A DNA stretch of 24,300 nt from Clostridiales bacterium (GCA_019419895.1 JAHZIE010000034.1:1-24300), one strand, 5' to 3'; shown: positions 8,622 through 16,298, numbered from the stretch's first letter. Notes: a model not told the origin generated them from the sequence alone. Numbers and translations: made by a program.

Positions 8622-8650
8622 ATTATACGCGGCCTTCTCTCTTTTGTCAA
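8622..8650 (-). promoter_or_regulatory. Consensus promoter of the T-box/trpB transcript
   Basis: TTGACA (8645-8650), 17-base spacer, TATAAT (8622-8627) on the minus strand: a perfect sigma-A consensus. It places the transcript start at the 5' end of the T-box. Confidence 0.93.
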
Positions 8651-8721
8651 TAATTTTCTTTTCCGCCCATTTGCCCATTGCATTTTGGCAAAAAACGCCT
8701 GAAAGAAATTTTTTTCTTCGG

Positions 8722-8749
8722 TTGAATCCCAAGGGATTCCTGCTATAAT
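8722..8749 (+). promoter_or_regulatory. Promoter for the cyclophilin / oxidoreductase / glycosidase-like unit
   Basis: TTGAAT (8722-8727), 16-base spacer, TATAAT (8744-8749) with the extended -10 dinucleotide TG (TGCTATAAT). It is divergent from the trpB promoter about 70 bases away. Confidence 0.75.
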
Positions 8750-8784
8750 TAATATAACTTTATTTTGAAAGGATGTTATAGATC

Positions 8785-9300
8785 ATGCAAAATCCAATTG
8801 TAACGATAGAAACCGCCCACGGCAATATGAAGCTTGAGCTCTATCCCGACATCGCCCCCAATACGGTGCGCAATTTCATCTCTCTCGTCCAAAAAGGCTT
8901 TTATGACGGTCTTATCTTCCACCGCGTCATTCCCGGCTTTATGATCCAGGGCGGCGATCCGGAAGGGATCGGCATCGGCGGTCCCGGTTATTCTATCAAA
9001 GGAGAATTTTCTTCCAACGGTTTCGCCAATTCCCTCCGCCATACCAAGGGGGTGATTTCCATGGCGCGCTCCCAGCGTCCCAACAGCGCCGGCTCCCAGT
9101 TCTTTATCATGGTAGACGACGCCCCCCACCTGGACGGCCAGTACGCCGCCTTCGGCAAGGTGATTGAAGGCATTGAGGTAGCTGAAAAAATTGTTGGCGC
9201 CAAAAGGGATTACAGCGACAAGCCCCTTCAGGACGAGGTGATGACAAAGGTTACGGTCGAAACCTTCGGCCAGGATTACGACGAGCCGGAAACCATGTAA
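8785..9300 (+). CDS. Cyclophilin-type peptidyl-prolyl cis-trans isomerase
   Basis: A 171-aa single-domain cyclophilin that catalyses proline cis-trans isomerisation. Key family segments are present: FHRVIPGFMIQGGDP (45-59), with the catalytic Arg47 and Gln55, then SAGSQFFIM (101-109) and LDGQYAAFGKV (116-126). There is no signal peptide, so it is probably cytosolic. The ATG is preceded by AAAGGATG at 9 bases. The next gene starts 40 bases after the stop without an obvious terminator, so it may be the first gene of a three-gene transcript. Its association with sugar enzymes looks incidental. Confidence 0.96.
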   Translation: MQNPIVTIETAHGNMKLELYPDIAPNTVRNFISLVQKGFYDGLIFHRVIPGFMIQGGDPEGIGIGGPGYSIKGEFSSNGFANSLRHTKGVISMARSQRPNSAGSQFFIMVDDAPHLDGQYAAFGKVIEGIEVAEKIVGAKRDYSDKPLQDEVMTKVTVETFGQDYDEPETM

Positions 9301-9340
9301 ACCGCTCCATTCATCTTACATTGAGGAGGAATGCCGTTCT

Positions 9341-10348
9341 ATGGATAACCCTACAGGCGATCAGGCCGCCGTATCCTTCGGGATCATCGGCCCCGGGAAT
9401 ATCGCCCGCCGCTTTGCCTCCGCTGTAAAAATGGTAAAGGGCGCCTCGGTGACGGCTGTATTTGGCCGGAACGAGGAAAGGGCGGAGAAATTTTGCCGAA
9501 AGTATGATATTCCCCAACATTTTACCTCCCTGGAGGAATTTTTTCAAAGCGGGATCGATATGGTCTATATTGCCACCCCGCATTCCTTCCATTACCCTAT
9601 GGTAAAGGCATGTATCCGTCACAAAAAGCATGTCCTGTGTGAAAAGCCCTTCACGGTAAACGCCCGTCAGGCGGAAGAGCTGTTTTCCCTAGCCGGGCAG
9701 GAGGGCGTCTTTGTCATGGAAGCCATGTGGACAAGGTTTCTCCCTGTGATGCAGGATGTGGAAAAATGGCTGAGGGATGGAAGAATCGGCGCTGTGAGAC
9801 GTCTGACCGCCGATTTTTCTGGTCTGGCCAAATTCCCTCCGGAGCACCGGCTCTATAATCCGGAGCTTGGAGGAGGCGCACTTTTAGATATTGGCGTCTA
9901 TTGTGTCGCCTTTGCCTGCCAAATTCTCGGGAACAGCCCTCAAAGCCTTATTTCCAGCGCCTATCTGGGAAAAACCCGGATTGACGAGCAATCCACTCTC
10001 CTTTTCCAATATGAGGACGGCGCCCAGGCAATCCTGACCAGCGCGGTCTGCGTCAACGGCAGCTGTGAGGCGTGTATTTATGGGGAGCTTGGAAAGATCG
10101 TAATTCCCAATTTCTATGGAGCTGAAAGGGCTGTTCTCTATTTTGGGGATGAGATCGCCGAAGAGTCGCATCATCCCTACGAAAACGGCTTTCAATATGA
10201 AATCCAGGCGGCTGTGAGGGCGCTGGAGGAAGGCAGATGCCAATGCCGTGAAATGAATTGGGAGGACACCCTTGCGGTGCTCAGGCTGTGCGACCGCGCC
10301 CGTTCCCAATGGAATCTGCGGTATCCCTGCGAGGAGCAGGGCCAGTAA
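9341..10348 (+). CDS. Gfo/Idh/MocA-family NAD(P)-dependent oxidoreductase
   Basis: A 335-aa oxidoreductase. The N-terminal Rossmann fold carries the nucleotide-binding GIIGPGNIARRFA (14-26). The conserved CEKPF motif (100-104) supplies the catalytic lysine, and EAMWTRF (127-133) is typical of the dihydrodiol-dehydrogenase-like branch. The C-terminal alpha/beta domain (about 135-320) binds substrate. Such enzymes oxidise or reduce a sugar or cyclitol hydroxyl; the substrate cannot be assigned here. GAGGAGGA stands 10 bases before the ATG. The following glycosidase-like gene starts 33 bases after the stop, which suggests joint action on a glycan or glycoside. Confidence 0.93.
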   Translation: MDNPTGDQAAVSFGIIGPGNIARRFASAVKMVKGASVTAVFGRNEERAEKFCRKYDIPQHFTSLEEFFQSGIDMVYIATPHSFHYPMVKACIRHKKHVLCEKPFTVNARQAEELFSLAGQEGVFVMEAMWTRFLPVMQDVEKWLRDGRIGAVRRLTADFSGLAKFPPEHRLYNPELGGGALLDIGVYCVAFACQILGNSPQSLISSAYLGKTRIDEQSTLLFQYEDGAQAILTSAVCVNGSCEACIYGELGKIVIPNFYGAERAVLYFGDEIAEESHHPYENGFQYEIQAAVRALEEGRCQCREMNWEDTLAVLRLCDRARSQWNLRYPCEEQGQ

Positions 10349-10381
10349 ATCCAGCCGTCTGTTGATAAAGGGGATGCTGCT

Positions 10382-12052
10382 ATGAAATTGAACAACAAAA
10401 ATCTGCTTAATGCCGACAGCTGCGCTTTCTTTTATAGCCCGGAGGTTTGGCAGCCCGAGGGAGGCCCTTATTCTCCAAAAGCAATTGAAAATCAAATCAA
10501 GCTCATCGCGGACAGCGGGATTGATACTTATATCATCAATCCCAATACCCAAATGCCATGGTATCCCAGTAAACATCGGGATTATGTTTTTAAAGGATAT
10601 CAAAGGGGGGACCGGGAATTCTTCCGCGGCCACGGGATCTGCCAGGGAACCGATCCGGACAAAATGGACGCCTTTTTAGATCAGACAGTAGCCTTTGCCA
10701 ATTTATACCTTGATTTGAAGGAACAGGGGATCGACTGGTTTGAGGAAACGGAACGGGCATGCCGGAGATGCGGAATTGCACCTTGGATTTCCATCCGTAT
10801 GAACGACACCCACGGAGGGAATATTCCGGAGCTCAGCTATATGAACGCTGAAATCTTCAAAAGGGATCCCTCCATCCGCCTGAATAAGCCCTGCATCTAC
10901 CCATGGGACTCAAACCACCGCTACGCCTTTGACTACAGTCAGCAGCGTGTACGGGACTACATGTTCGACATGATTAAAGAGTGTGTGGAGGAATACAGCT
11001 ATGAGGGCTTGGAGCTGGATTTTTTGCGGGATCCCATTCTTCTGTCTCCCGTTGCTTCCAAAGAAGATACCGAGATGATAACCAGCTGGATTGCCGGAAT
11101 CCGCCGCCTGACCATAAAAAAATCCCAAAAGACAGGCAGGCCCTTCCCCCTTGGGATCCGCAGCTGCGGCCATCTGAACCTGATGAGGGATATGGGGCTT
11201 GATATCCGCGCCCTGGCCAAAAAAGGACTGATCGATTTCGCCTCCTTCAGCAATTTCTGGCAGACCTCCTGGGATATGGACTACACAGAACTGCGGAAAG
11301 AGCTGGGAGAGGAAATCACCCTTTACGGCGTCATCGAGGGAGGCCCCAACTGGCTGAAAACCAAAGCGGAATCCTCCCATCTGGACGGTTTTGTGGATAT
11401 CTACCATAACAGCGGGGATCGGCTGATGAATTACGAAAGGGAAATGATCCGGGGCAACGCCGCCGGGAAGCTGGTTTTGGGCGCCGACGGGATTGAGCTG
11501 TTCAATAATTTCTTCAGCTGGGACACCAAGCGGTTTCCCATGGCGCCGGCTTATGACGCCCTGCGTTTCCTGTATGATTTGGACTATCTGAGGGGAAAAG
11601 AAAAGCATTACTGCCTTTCTACCCAGTATCGCAGCCCATATACCACCGTCCCCTTTGAAACTGTGGAAACCCTTCCGGAACTGATTGAACCGGACACCCG
11701 CCGGGGATTCCGGATCCCCATGTGCCGGGAGCCTCTGGATGAGGGACTGCGCCTAATTGTACAGGTCATTTGTGAAAAAAAGGATGAAGAACCAAAGCTG
11801 GGAATCACCTTTAACAACAACTGGCCCGATTTCAACGGGATAAAAACCTCCAAGCTGTTGTTCCCCTGCGGAATTTATACCGACATTACCGACAACTGCG
11901 CCGCTTACAATTTCGAGGTGGATCCCAGCCTGCTAAAGGACGGCTATAACCATATCTGTGTCTTTAATGGGGAAAAACAGACCTCCGATCAGGAATCAAG
12001 ATGGAAAAACACCATCCGCGTTCTCAGCGTTGAAGCGGCCATAAAAAAATAG
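10382..12052 (+). CDS. TIM-barrel glycoside-hydrolase-like protein, uncharacterised
   Basis: A 556-aa soluble protein without a signal peptide. The N-terminal three quarters read as a (beta/alpha)8 barrel: strand-like segments such as IDTYIINP (47-54), APWISIRM (133-140), GLELDFLRDP (209-218) and LVLGADGIELFNNF recur at barrel spacing. The block YEGLELDFLRDP resembles the DGxxxDxxRxP motif of GHL10/DUF-type glycosyl-hydrolase-like families, so Asp/Glu at 211-213 are candidate catalytic residues (inference). Residues about 450-550 form a beta-rich C-terminal domain. The ATG has AAAGGGG 9 bases upstream and the gene follows an oxidoreductase by 33 bases. Cytoplasmic location suggests it acts on imported oligosaccharides or glycosides. 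Neither exact family nor substrate is known. Confidence 0.72.
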   Translation: MKLNNKNLLNADSCAFFYSPEVWQPEGGPYSPKAIENQIKLIADSGIDTYIINPNTQMPWYPSKHRDYVFKGYQRGDREFFRGHGICQGTDPDKMDAFLDQTVAFANLYLDLKEQGIDWFEETERACRRCGIAPWISIRMNDTHGGNIPELSYMNAEIFKRDPSIRLNKPCIYPWDSNHRYAFDYSQQRVRDYMFDMIKECVEEYSYEGLELDFLRDPILLSPVASKEDTEMITSWIAGIRRLTIKKSQKTGRPFPLGIRSCGHLNLMRDMGLDIRALAKKGLIDFASFSNFWQTSWDMDYTELRKELGEEITLYGVIEGGPNWLKTKAESSHLDGFVDIYHNSGDRLMNYEREMIRGNAAGKLVLGADGIELFNNFFSWDTKRFPMAPAYDALRFLYDLDYLRGKEKHYCLSTQYRSPYTTVPFETVETLPELIEPDTRRGFRIPMCREPLDEGLRLIVQVICEKKDEEPKLGITFNNNWPDFNGIKTSKLLFPCGIYTDITDNCAAYNFEVDPSLLKDGYNHICVFNGEKQTSDQESRWKNTIRVLSVEAAIKK

Positions 12053-12070
12053 TTCATTTCTAACCCTTTC

Positions 12071-12099
12071 TTGACTTTTTTTTTAATACCAGATAAAAT
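12071..12099 (+). promoter_or_regulatory. Promoter of the RNase P RNA gene
   Basis: TTGACT (12071-12076), 17-base spacer, TAAAAT (12094-12099). This places the start within about 15 bases of the mature RNA 5' end. No terminator separates it from the preceding protein gene. Confidence 0.85.
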
Positions 12100-12113
12100 A
12101 AGGTTATCATTTT

Positions 12114-12453
12114 CGAGTAAGCCAAACAGCTGCGGGCACAGCGCCGAAAGGCCGTGCCTGAGGAAAGTCCGAGCTCCGCAGGGCAGGATAACGGTTAACG
12201 ACCGCCGGGGGCGACCCTAGGGAAAGTGCAACAGAAATATACCGCCGGTTTTCCGGTAAGGATGGAAAGGCGAGGTAAGAGCTCACCAGCATGTGGGAGA
12301 CCATGTGGCTGTGCAAACCCTATCCGGAGCAACACCGCAGAGGAACAGAAATGCTTGCCCGGCATGTTCCGAGAAGGTGGCATGATCCATGCGGCAACGT
12401 ATGGGCTAGATAGATAGCTGTTCCAGACAGAACTCGGCTTATCGGCTTAGTCG
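12114..12453 (+). ncRNA. rnpB: RNase P RNA (class A)
   Basis: About 340 bases containing the universally conserved RNase P RNA segments in order: GAGGAAAGTCC near 12160-12170, GAAAGTGCAACAGAAA near 12221-12236, GGTAAGAGCTCACC near 12275, CAAACCCTATCCGGAGCAA near 12315, and a 3' region with AGATAGATAG and CAGAACTCGGCTTAT. The ends CGAGTAAGCC (12114-12123) and GGCTTAGTCG (12444-12453) pair to close helix P1, with one internal mismatch, and define the boundaries given. The RNA processes the 5' ends of tRNA precursors together with the protein RnpA. Boundaries are good to a few bases. Confidence 0.97.
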
Positions 12454-12460
12454 TTATATG

Positions 12461-12496
12461 AAAAAAGAACCTCTGTTTTTACAGAGGTTCTTTTTT
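12461..12496. terminator. Bidirectional terminator between rnpB and the surface-protein gene
   Basis: AAAAAAGAACCTCTG and CAGAGGTTCTTTTTT form a 15-bp perfect inverted repeat around a TTTTTA loop. A/T tracts on both sides let it stop both convergent transcripts. Confidence 0.93.
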
Positions 12497-12537
12497 ATCT
12501 CTATAATGATAACACTATGCCGCCGGATGGAACGCTT

Positions 12538-14214
12538 TTATTTTTCCAGCCGCCTTCTGCGCAGAATTACAGCCGCCAGAGCTCCTCCAGAAAGGATCGC
12601 GATCACCCCAACAAAGGGAACAACTGTATTAGAACCGGTCTGCGGAGGCAGTTTTCCGGAATCACTGCCGGTGTCGTCCTTACCGCCGTCAGGCTGTGTT
12701 GTTCCTGTGACGGGAATAGCGGTAACATCCTTTACTTCATCGCAATTTTTGCAATGGATAGATTTGCTGCCCTCTTCCGTCGCGGTCGCTTCCTTATCCA
12801 CAGTGAATTCATCTTCCCAATCATGTCCTGCTGCCTGGATCATAACGGAATCCTTGGCAATCTCGTTGACGGCATTTTCATCCCCGAAATACTTGCCGCA
12901 TCCTTTGCAATACCAATAAGCCCGATTTCCTTCTTCGGTGCAGGTGGGCGCCTTGGCCTCTACCTTTTGCAGCTTATGGGTGTGGGTGACGATTTCCTCT
13001 CCGTCTTTTTCCACATCCTGACCGTTGATGACAACACTGCCGTCTCCCTCGTTGGTGACGGTGACACCGTCCGCTGTAATATCGGCGTCAACATTACCCG
13101 ACACAACCACAACGGAATCGCCTGAAACAGTCTCGGAAATCTTCCTTTCCATCTCTTCCTGTGTACCGATATAATAGGTGACGGAAGCCTCTCCAGCTTT
13201 GCTCAAACCAATGGAAGTGCCCGTGATATATTTGCTGTCCGGCTTCTTTGCGTAAGAACCTCCGCTTAACACCAGGTCGGCAGTTTCGTCCGCTGTAATC
13301 GTCCCAGATACAGAGCCGCCCTGAATCTTTACATCAGAATTAACTCTCGCCTGAATATCTCCGTTCAGAACGCCGCCCTCCATAGTAAGGGAAGGAATTC
13401 CAGTTCCGCCGTTTTGCTCAACCAAAACGGTTCCGTCAATTTTCGCTCCATCAGAAATGAGCAAATCGGAAGTATACTGCGGATCCCACGCCAAAGCGTA
13501 AATAGAAGCCGCTCCATTTTCCGCGGTAATTGTACCGCCGGAAATCTGCGCTTCTCCCCAGTTTTGAACAGCGCTTCCGCCGGCTGCCTGAGACTTGATT
13601 TCGCCGCCGGTAATGTTCAGCTTTCCATTGTCATCATTTTTGACTGTGATAAAATTACTGATCAGCCGGCCGCCCTTGACATTCAAAGTCGCGTTCAGAT
13701 TTCTCAAAAGGGAACTGAAACCGGATGTGCTCTGAATGACACCGCCCGTAACAGTCATTGTTCCCTGATTGTCGATTACATACCAGGAATTGCCGTTGGC
13801 GCTTCCCTGCACACCCGCTTCCTTGGAACGGGTAAAATCCCCTCCCGTGATTGTCAGGGTGCCGTAATTTACCACCGCGCCCCTTGCATGGGAGACATTG
13901 TCAACTGTACCCTCTCCCTGAATGGTCAAAGTTCCGTTGTTGGTAATGGTATGGCTTCCCGCCTGATTGGTCAGGGTCTTGCCATTCAAATCCAGGATGA
14001 CTGTATCCCCCTTTGCCACTGTTACACTCTCTGTCACCGGCCTGAGAAGCTTGATCACCTGCCCGTCCGCCTCATTCACCGCTTCCTGCAGAGTTCCGTA
14101 TGTGGTTTCTCCAACAGCGGCGGCATCTCCGTCGTCACTGGCCCACACATTCGCCGTTGTCATCGCTGTCAGCAGAAGCAGCGACAATACAACTGATAAC
14201 CACCTTTTCTTCAA
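12538..14214 (-). CDS. Sortase-anchored beta-helix surface protein (TTG start)
   Basis: A 558-aa predicted cell-wall protein. It starts at TTG with GGAGG 8 bases upstream. The signal peptide has a KKRW start, a Leu-rich core and likely cleavage after VWA (residue 25). Residues about 35-390 are repeated GTLTITGG / LNITGGEI / AQISGGTI blocks, the coil pattern of right-handed beta-helices. Residues about 425-510 hold two Cys-pair modules (CTEEGNRAYWYCKGCGKYF, then HCKNCDEV), a repeat common in Clostridia surface proteins. The C-terminus has the sorting signal LPPQTG (522-527), a hydrophobic stretch and a final RRRR. Sortase would link it to peptidoglycan. The ligand or substrate is unknown; an adhesin or glycan-binding role is inference. 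A structured leader with a terminator-like hairpin lies upstream. Confidence 0.88.
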   Translation of the reverse strand: MKKRWLSVVLSLLLLTAMTTANVWASDDGDAAAVGETTYGTLQEAVNEADGQVIKLLRPVTESVTVAKGDTVILDLNGKTLTNQAGSHTITNNGTLTIQGEGTVDNVSHARGAVVNYGTLTITGGDFTRSKEAGVQGSANGNSWYVIDNQGTMTVTGGVIQSTSGFSSLLRNLNATLNVKGGRLISNFITVKNDDNGKLNITGGEIKSQAAGGSAVQNWGEAQISGGTITAENGAASIYALAWDPQYTSDLLISDGAKIDGTVLVEQNGGTGIPSLTMEGGVLNGDIQARVNSDVKIQGGSVSGTITADETADLVLSGGSYAKKPDSKYITGTSIGLSKAGEASVTYYIGTQEEMERKISETVSGDSVVVVSGNVDADITADGVTVTNEGDGSVVINGQDVEKDGEEIVTHTHKLQKVEAKAPTCTEEGNRAYWYCKGCGKYFGDENAVNEIAKDSVMIQAAGHDWEDEFTVDKEATATEEGSKSIHCKNCDEVKDVTAIPVTGTTQPDGGKDDTGSDSGKLPPQTGSNTVVPFVGVIAILSGGALAAVILRRRRLEK

Positions 14215-14283
14215 ACAAAACACCTCCAAAATATGTTATAGCTTAAAAGGAAAAAGTTTCCCCTTAAACACAAACACGGTTAT

Positions 14284-14382
14284 GCGTACTTTTTCATTCA
14301 GCAGTTTTATTTCCAAAAAGCAAGAAAGCGCCCCGTTAAAGGGGCGCTGGATGGATTTATTTCTCCGAAAGAAAAAGTACCC
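14284..14382 (-). repeat. Imperfect inverted repeat enclosing a terminator hairpin
   Basis: Arms GCGTACTTTTTCATTC (14284-14299) and GAAAGAAAAAGTACCC (14367-14382) are complementary at 14 of 16 positions and flank the hairpin at 14327-14348. In the RNA of the surface-protein leader they could form a long outer stem. A small non-autonomous element is an alternative reading. Confidence 0.6.
14314..14348 (-). terminator. Terminator-like hairpin inside the surface-protein leader
   Basis: AGCGCCCC (14327-14334) and GGGGCGCT (14341-14348) form a perfect 8-bp stem with a 6-base loop. On the minus strand TTTCTTGCTTTTT follows. It either ends the glucosyltransferase transcript or, given the promoter further upstream, acts as an attenuator of the surface-protein gene. 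Confidence 0.75.
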
Positions 14383-14408
14383 TTAACCTTTCTACAAAAT
14401 ATGAATTG

Positions 14409-14437
14409 AGTATACCATTATTTTTTAATATTTTCAA
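14409..14437 (-). promoter_or_regulatory. Promoter of the surface-protein leader
   Basis: Minus-strand TTGAAA (14432-14437), 17-base spacer, TATACT (14409-14414). The transcript would start near 14402, about 190 bases before the TTG start, and pass through the hairpin at 14327-14348. Confidence 0.7.
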
Positions 14438-14506
14438 GACATCCAGGGGCTATTCACCCCAAAAGAACATCTGTTTTTTTATAATTTATCGGCGAAACAT
14501 TCCGGC

Positions 14507-16075
14507 TCAGTCGCCCTGAGAGAATTTAACGACTACAGCATCACCCACCTTTGCGACAGAACCCTTCTGGGGATAGACCGGCATACCTTGCACCAGTTCC
14601 AAATCCTGCCACCCGTCCGACGGCTCCACAAGGACGTTCCTCTGCATTATTTCAAAATAGGTCTCATAATCGTAAGTCAGCGCCGCATTTATTTCGACGC
14701 CTATAATTTCATAAACCTTATTTTTCTCCGGCAGGGACGTCATAATATCCCCCGGATAACCGATGAATATCACAGGTGTCTCTCCCTCTATATAATCTTC
14801 CTGATCCTCGATATCACGCAAAACATTTGTCATTAGAGACATTGTGGAATCATATTGGATCTGTTTTTCAACATAAACAAGATTGGCTGTCTGGATATTC
14901 TGGAACACAACAAAGAAAACGATCACATAACTGATCCATTTGCCAAACCTTGCTTTAAACAGTTCCTTATCTTCTGCAATCATCTTAAATAAAAGCAGCG
15001 GGATAAGATACGCCATGAAAAAAGCATAATAAGTCAAATCATGGGTGCTGGAATTTAAAAGCCTTGTCACATTCATTCCGGCAGGCAATAAGATAATGAG
15101 AACCGCCGTTAAAACAATCCCAGTCCATTTGACACGTTTGCGAATCATAATATAAATTGTCGCGGCGATACATACCAGAACTAAAAGAAAGTTAGCAATA
15201 TGAAGAATTCTTCCAGGATAAACGGAAATATGTTCCTCAAAGAAAAATTCCAGGACTATATTGTAACAATGCCAGATTCTTTCTTTGATTGTTTCTGTGT
15301 TATTCCATAAATTCGCTACAGTATTATAACCGGATGACATGATAGAAACATTATATATCTTACAAATAACCTTCATCGCCGCATAATAAAATCCCCCGCC
15401 CGCGACGAGCATGGCAATTCCGGCACAGCCGTTTTTGAATACGGTCTTGATAGGGAACTTTTTCAGCAGGGCAAGAACGGAATAAATAATAATAAGCGTA
15501 ATTGTAACCGCCACATAGCTTTGGTAAAGTCCCATAGACAGCATCAGTACGAAAGCGCCGATCACAAGATAACGCAGCCTTGAATACTGAAAATACAGGT
15601 GCCAGAACATCACTGAAAGCACCGAAAACAGCAGCGCCATTGTATCCACGCCTAACCAGGGCATATAAGTCGCGGTCATGGCAATTACTGTCGCGTTCGT
15701 CGCGAAAACCCCCGACAGCAGGAAAAGCGATCCCTTATTTTCCAGTCTAAAAATTTTGGCAACCATAAAAACTGACAGCGCTATCCAACATAAGGAAAGT
15801 ATCCCAACCGACCAGGGCATGACAGCACTTGAAGCCGTCAGCTTATGATAAAGAGGCTCAAATATCCTTCCCAGGGATATTTGACGGGAATGGTTGAAAC
15901 TCTCGGAAAAAAATTCAAACAGAGAATCATGGGATGGCTGCAAATTTAGAAAAGCAAACGCGTGCGCCGCCATTCCCAGTAAAAAAGTATAAAGAAATGA
16001 ATGCTTCAGCAGCCGCTTGTCATCGTTTAAATTTACAGTTGAAAGCCTGTCTCTGATCTTTTCGTTTAATCGCAC
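14507..16075 (-). CDS. GtrII-type membrane glucosyltransferase (GTG start)
   Basis: A 522-aa polytopic membrane protein with about ten or eleven hydrophobic helices (first at about residue 28). It resembles the GtrII (Glucos_trans_II) family. The conserved early extracytoplasmic loop has SHDSLFEFF and a nearby GRIFEPLYH, and the soluble C-terminal part (about 420-522) is extracytoplasmic. Family members transfer glucose from a polyprenyl-phosphate donor to a cell-surface glycan. GTG is chosen because GAGGGG lies 7 bases before it; an ATG 15 bases further upstream has no ribosome site. No gtrA/gtrB-like flippase or donor synthase is in the window. Upstream are two palindromes, a hairpin and two possible promoters. 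Confidence 0.8.
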   Translation of the reverse strand: MRLNEKIRDRLSTVNLNDDKRLLKHSFLYTFLLGMAAHAFAFLNLQPSHDSLFEFFSESFNHSRQISLGRIFEPLYHKLTASSAVMPWSVGILSLCWIALSVFMVAKIFRLENKGSLFLLSGVFATNATVIAMTATYMPWLGVDTMALLFSVLSVMFWHLYFQYSRLRYLVIGAFVLMLSMGLYQSYVAVTITLIIIYSVLALLKKFPIKTVFKNGCAGIAMLVAGGGFYYAAMKVICKIYNVSIMSSGYNTVANLWNNTETIKERIWHCYNIVLEFFFEEHISVYPGRILHIANFLLVLVCIAATIYIMIRKRVKWTGIVLTAVLIILLPAGMNVTRLLNSSTHDLTYYAFFMAYLIPLLLFKMIAEDKELFKARFGKWISYVIVFFVVFQNIQTANLVYVEKQIQYDSTMSLMTNVLRDIEDQEDYIEGETPVIFIGYPGDIMTSLPEKNKVYEIIGVEINAALTYDYETYFEIMQRNVLVEPSDGWQDLELVQGMPVYPQKGSVAKVGDAVVVKFSQGD

Positions 16076-16109
16076 GCATATTCCCCTCATTCAGTTTTTA
16101 TGACATACC

Positions 16110-16137
16110 AGTATACATTAGCACACGAAAAAGTTAA
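16110..16137 (-). promoter_or_regulatory. Proximal promoter candidate for the glucosyltransferase
   Basis: Minus-strand TTAACT (16132-16137), 16-base spacer, TATACT (16110-16115). The -35 element lies inside the palindrome at 16127-16144, so a bound protein would block polymerase. Confidence 0.45.
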
Positions 16138-16144
16138 CTTTTTC
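16127..16144. promoter_or_regulatory. 18-bp perfect palindrome, putative operator
   Basis: GAAAAAGTTAACTTTTTC is perfectly symmetric and overlaps the -35 of the proximal glucosyltransferase promoter. The symmetry and position suggest an operator for a dimeric repressor; the factor is unknown. Confidence 0.55.
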
Positions 16145-16180
16145 ATTCTAAACGTCATCCCGTGATTTTACCATAAGTTT

Positions 16181-16213
16181 AGGCATTTCTGAAAAGGAAT
16201 GCCTTTTTCTTTT
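16181..16213 (+). terminator. Plus-oriented terminator-like hairpin with no upstream plus-strand gene
   Basis: AGGCATTTC and GGAATGCCT form a 9-bp stem (one G-U) around TGAAAA, followed by TTTTTCTTTT. It has terminator form only on the plus strand, yet both flanking genes are on the minus strand. Confidence 0.6.
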
Positions 16214-16230
16214 GCCCTCTAAAACACGCG

Positions 16231-16248
16231 TGAAAACGTTAACGTTTT
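16231..16248. promoter_or_regulatory. GTTAAC-centred palindrome with cre-like sequence
   Basis: AAAACGTTAACGTTTT (16233-16248) is a perfect 16-bp palindrome. TGAAAACGTTAACG (16231-16244) differs from the CcpA cre core TGNAARCGNWWWCA only at the last base. It lies about 45-60 bases downstream of the distal promoter's start, a typical repressing position. CcpA or another LacI-family regulator is a candidate. Confidence 0.5.
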
Positions 16249-16298
16249 TCTCATGCCGTATCCCATGACAAAATAGGATTTTCATTAGATTAGATTAA

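Noticed and set aside
8352..8732. 126-codon open frame on the minus strand overlapping the trpB leader
   Set aside because: It lies across the promoter and the whole T-box; the RNA motifs explain the sequence and there is no ribosome site.
12226..12417. Open frames inside the RNase P RNA
   Set aside because: The conserved RNase P RNA segments account for the whole region.
14284..14382. Small transposable element (MITE) suggested by the inverted repeat
   Set aside because: No target duplication is visible, and the position between promoter and gene plus the central terminator hairpin fit an RNA leader better; not fully excluded.
14446..14460. GGGG/CCCC hairpin after the glucosyltransferase as its terminator
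   Set aside because: Only four base pairs and no T tract on the minus strand.
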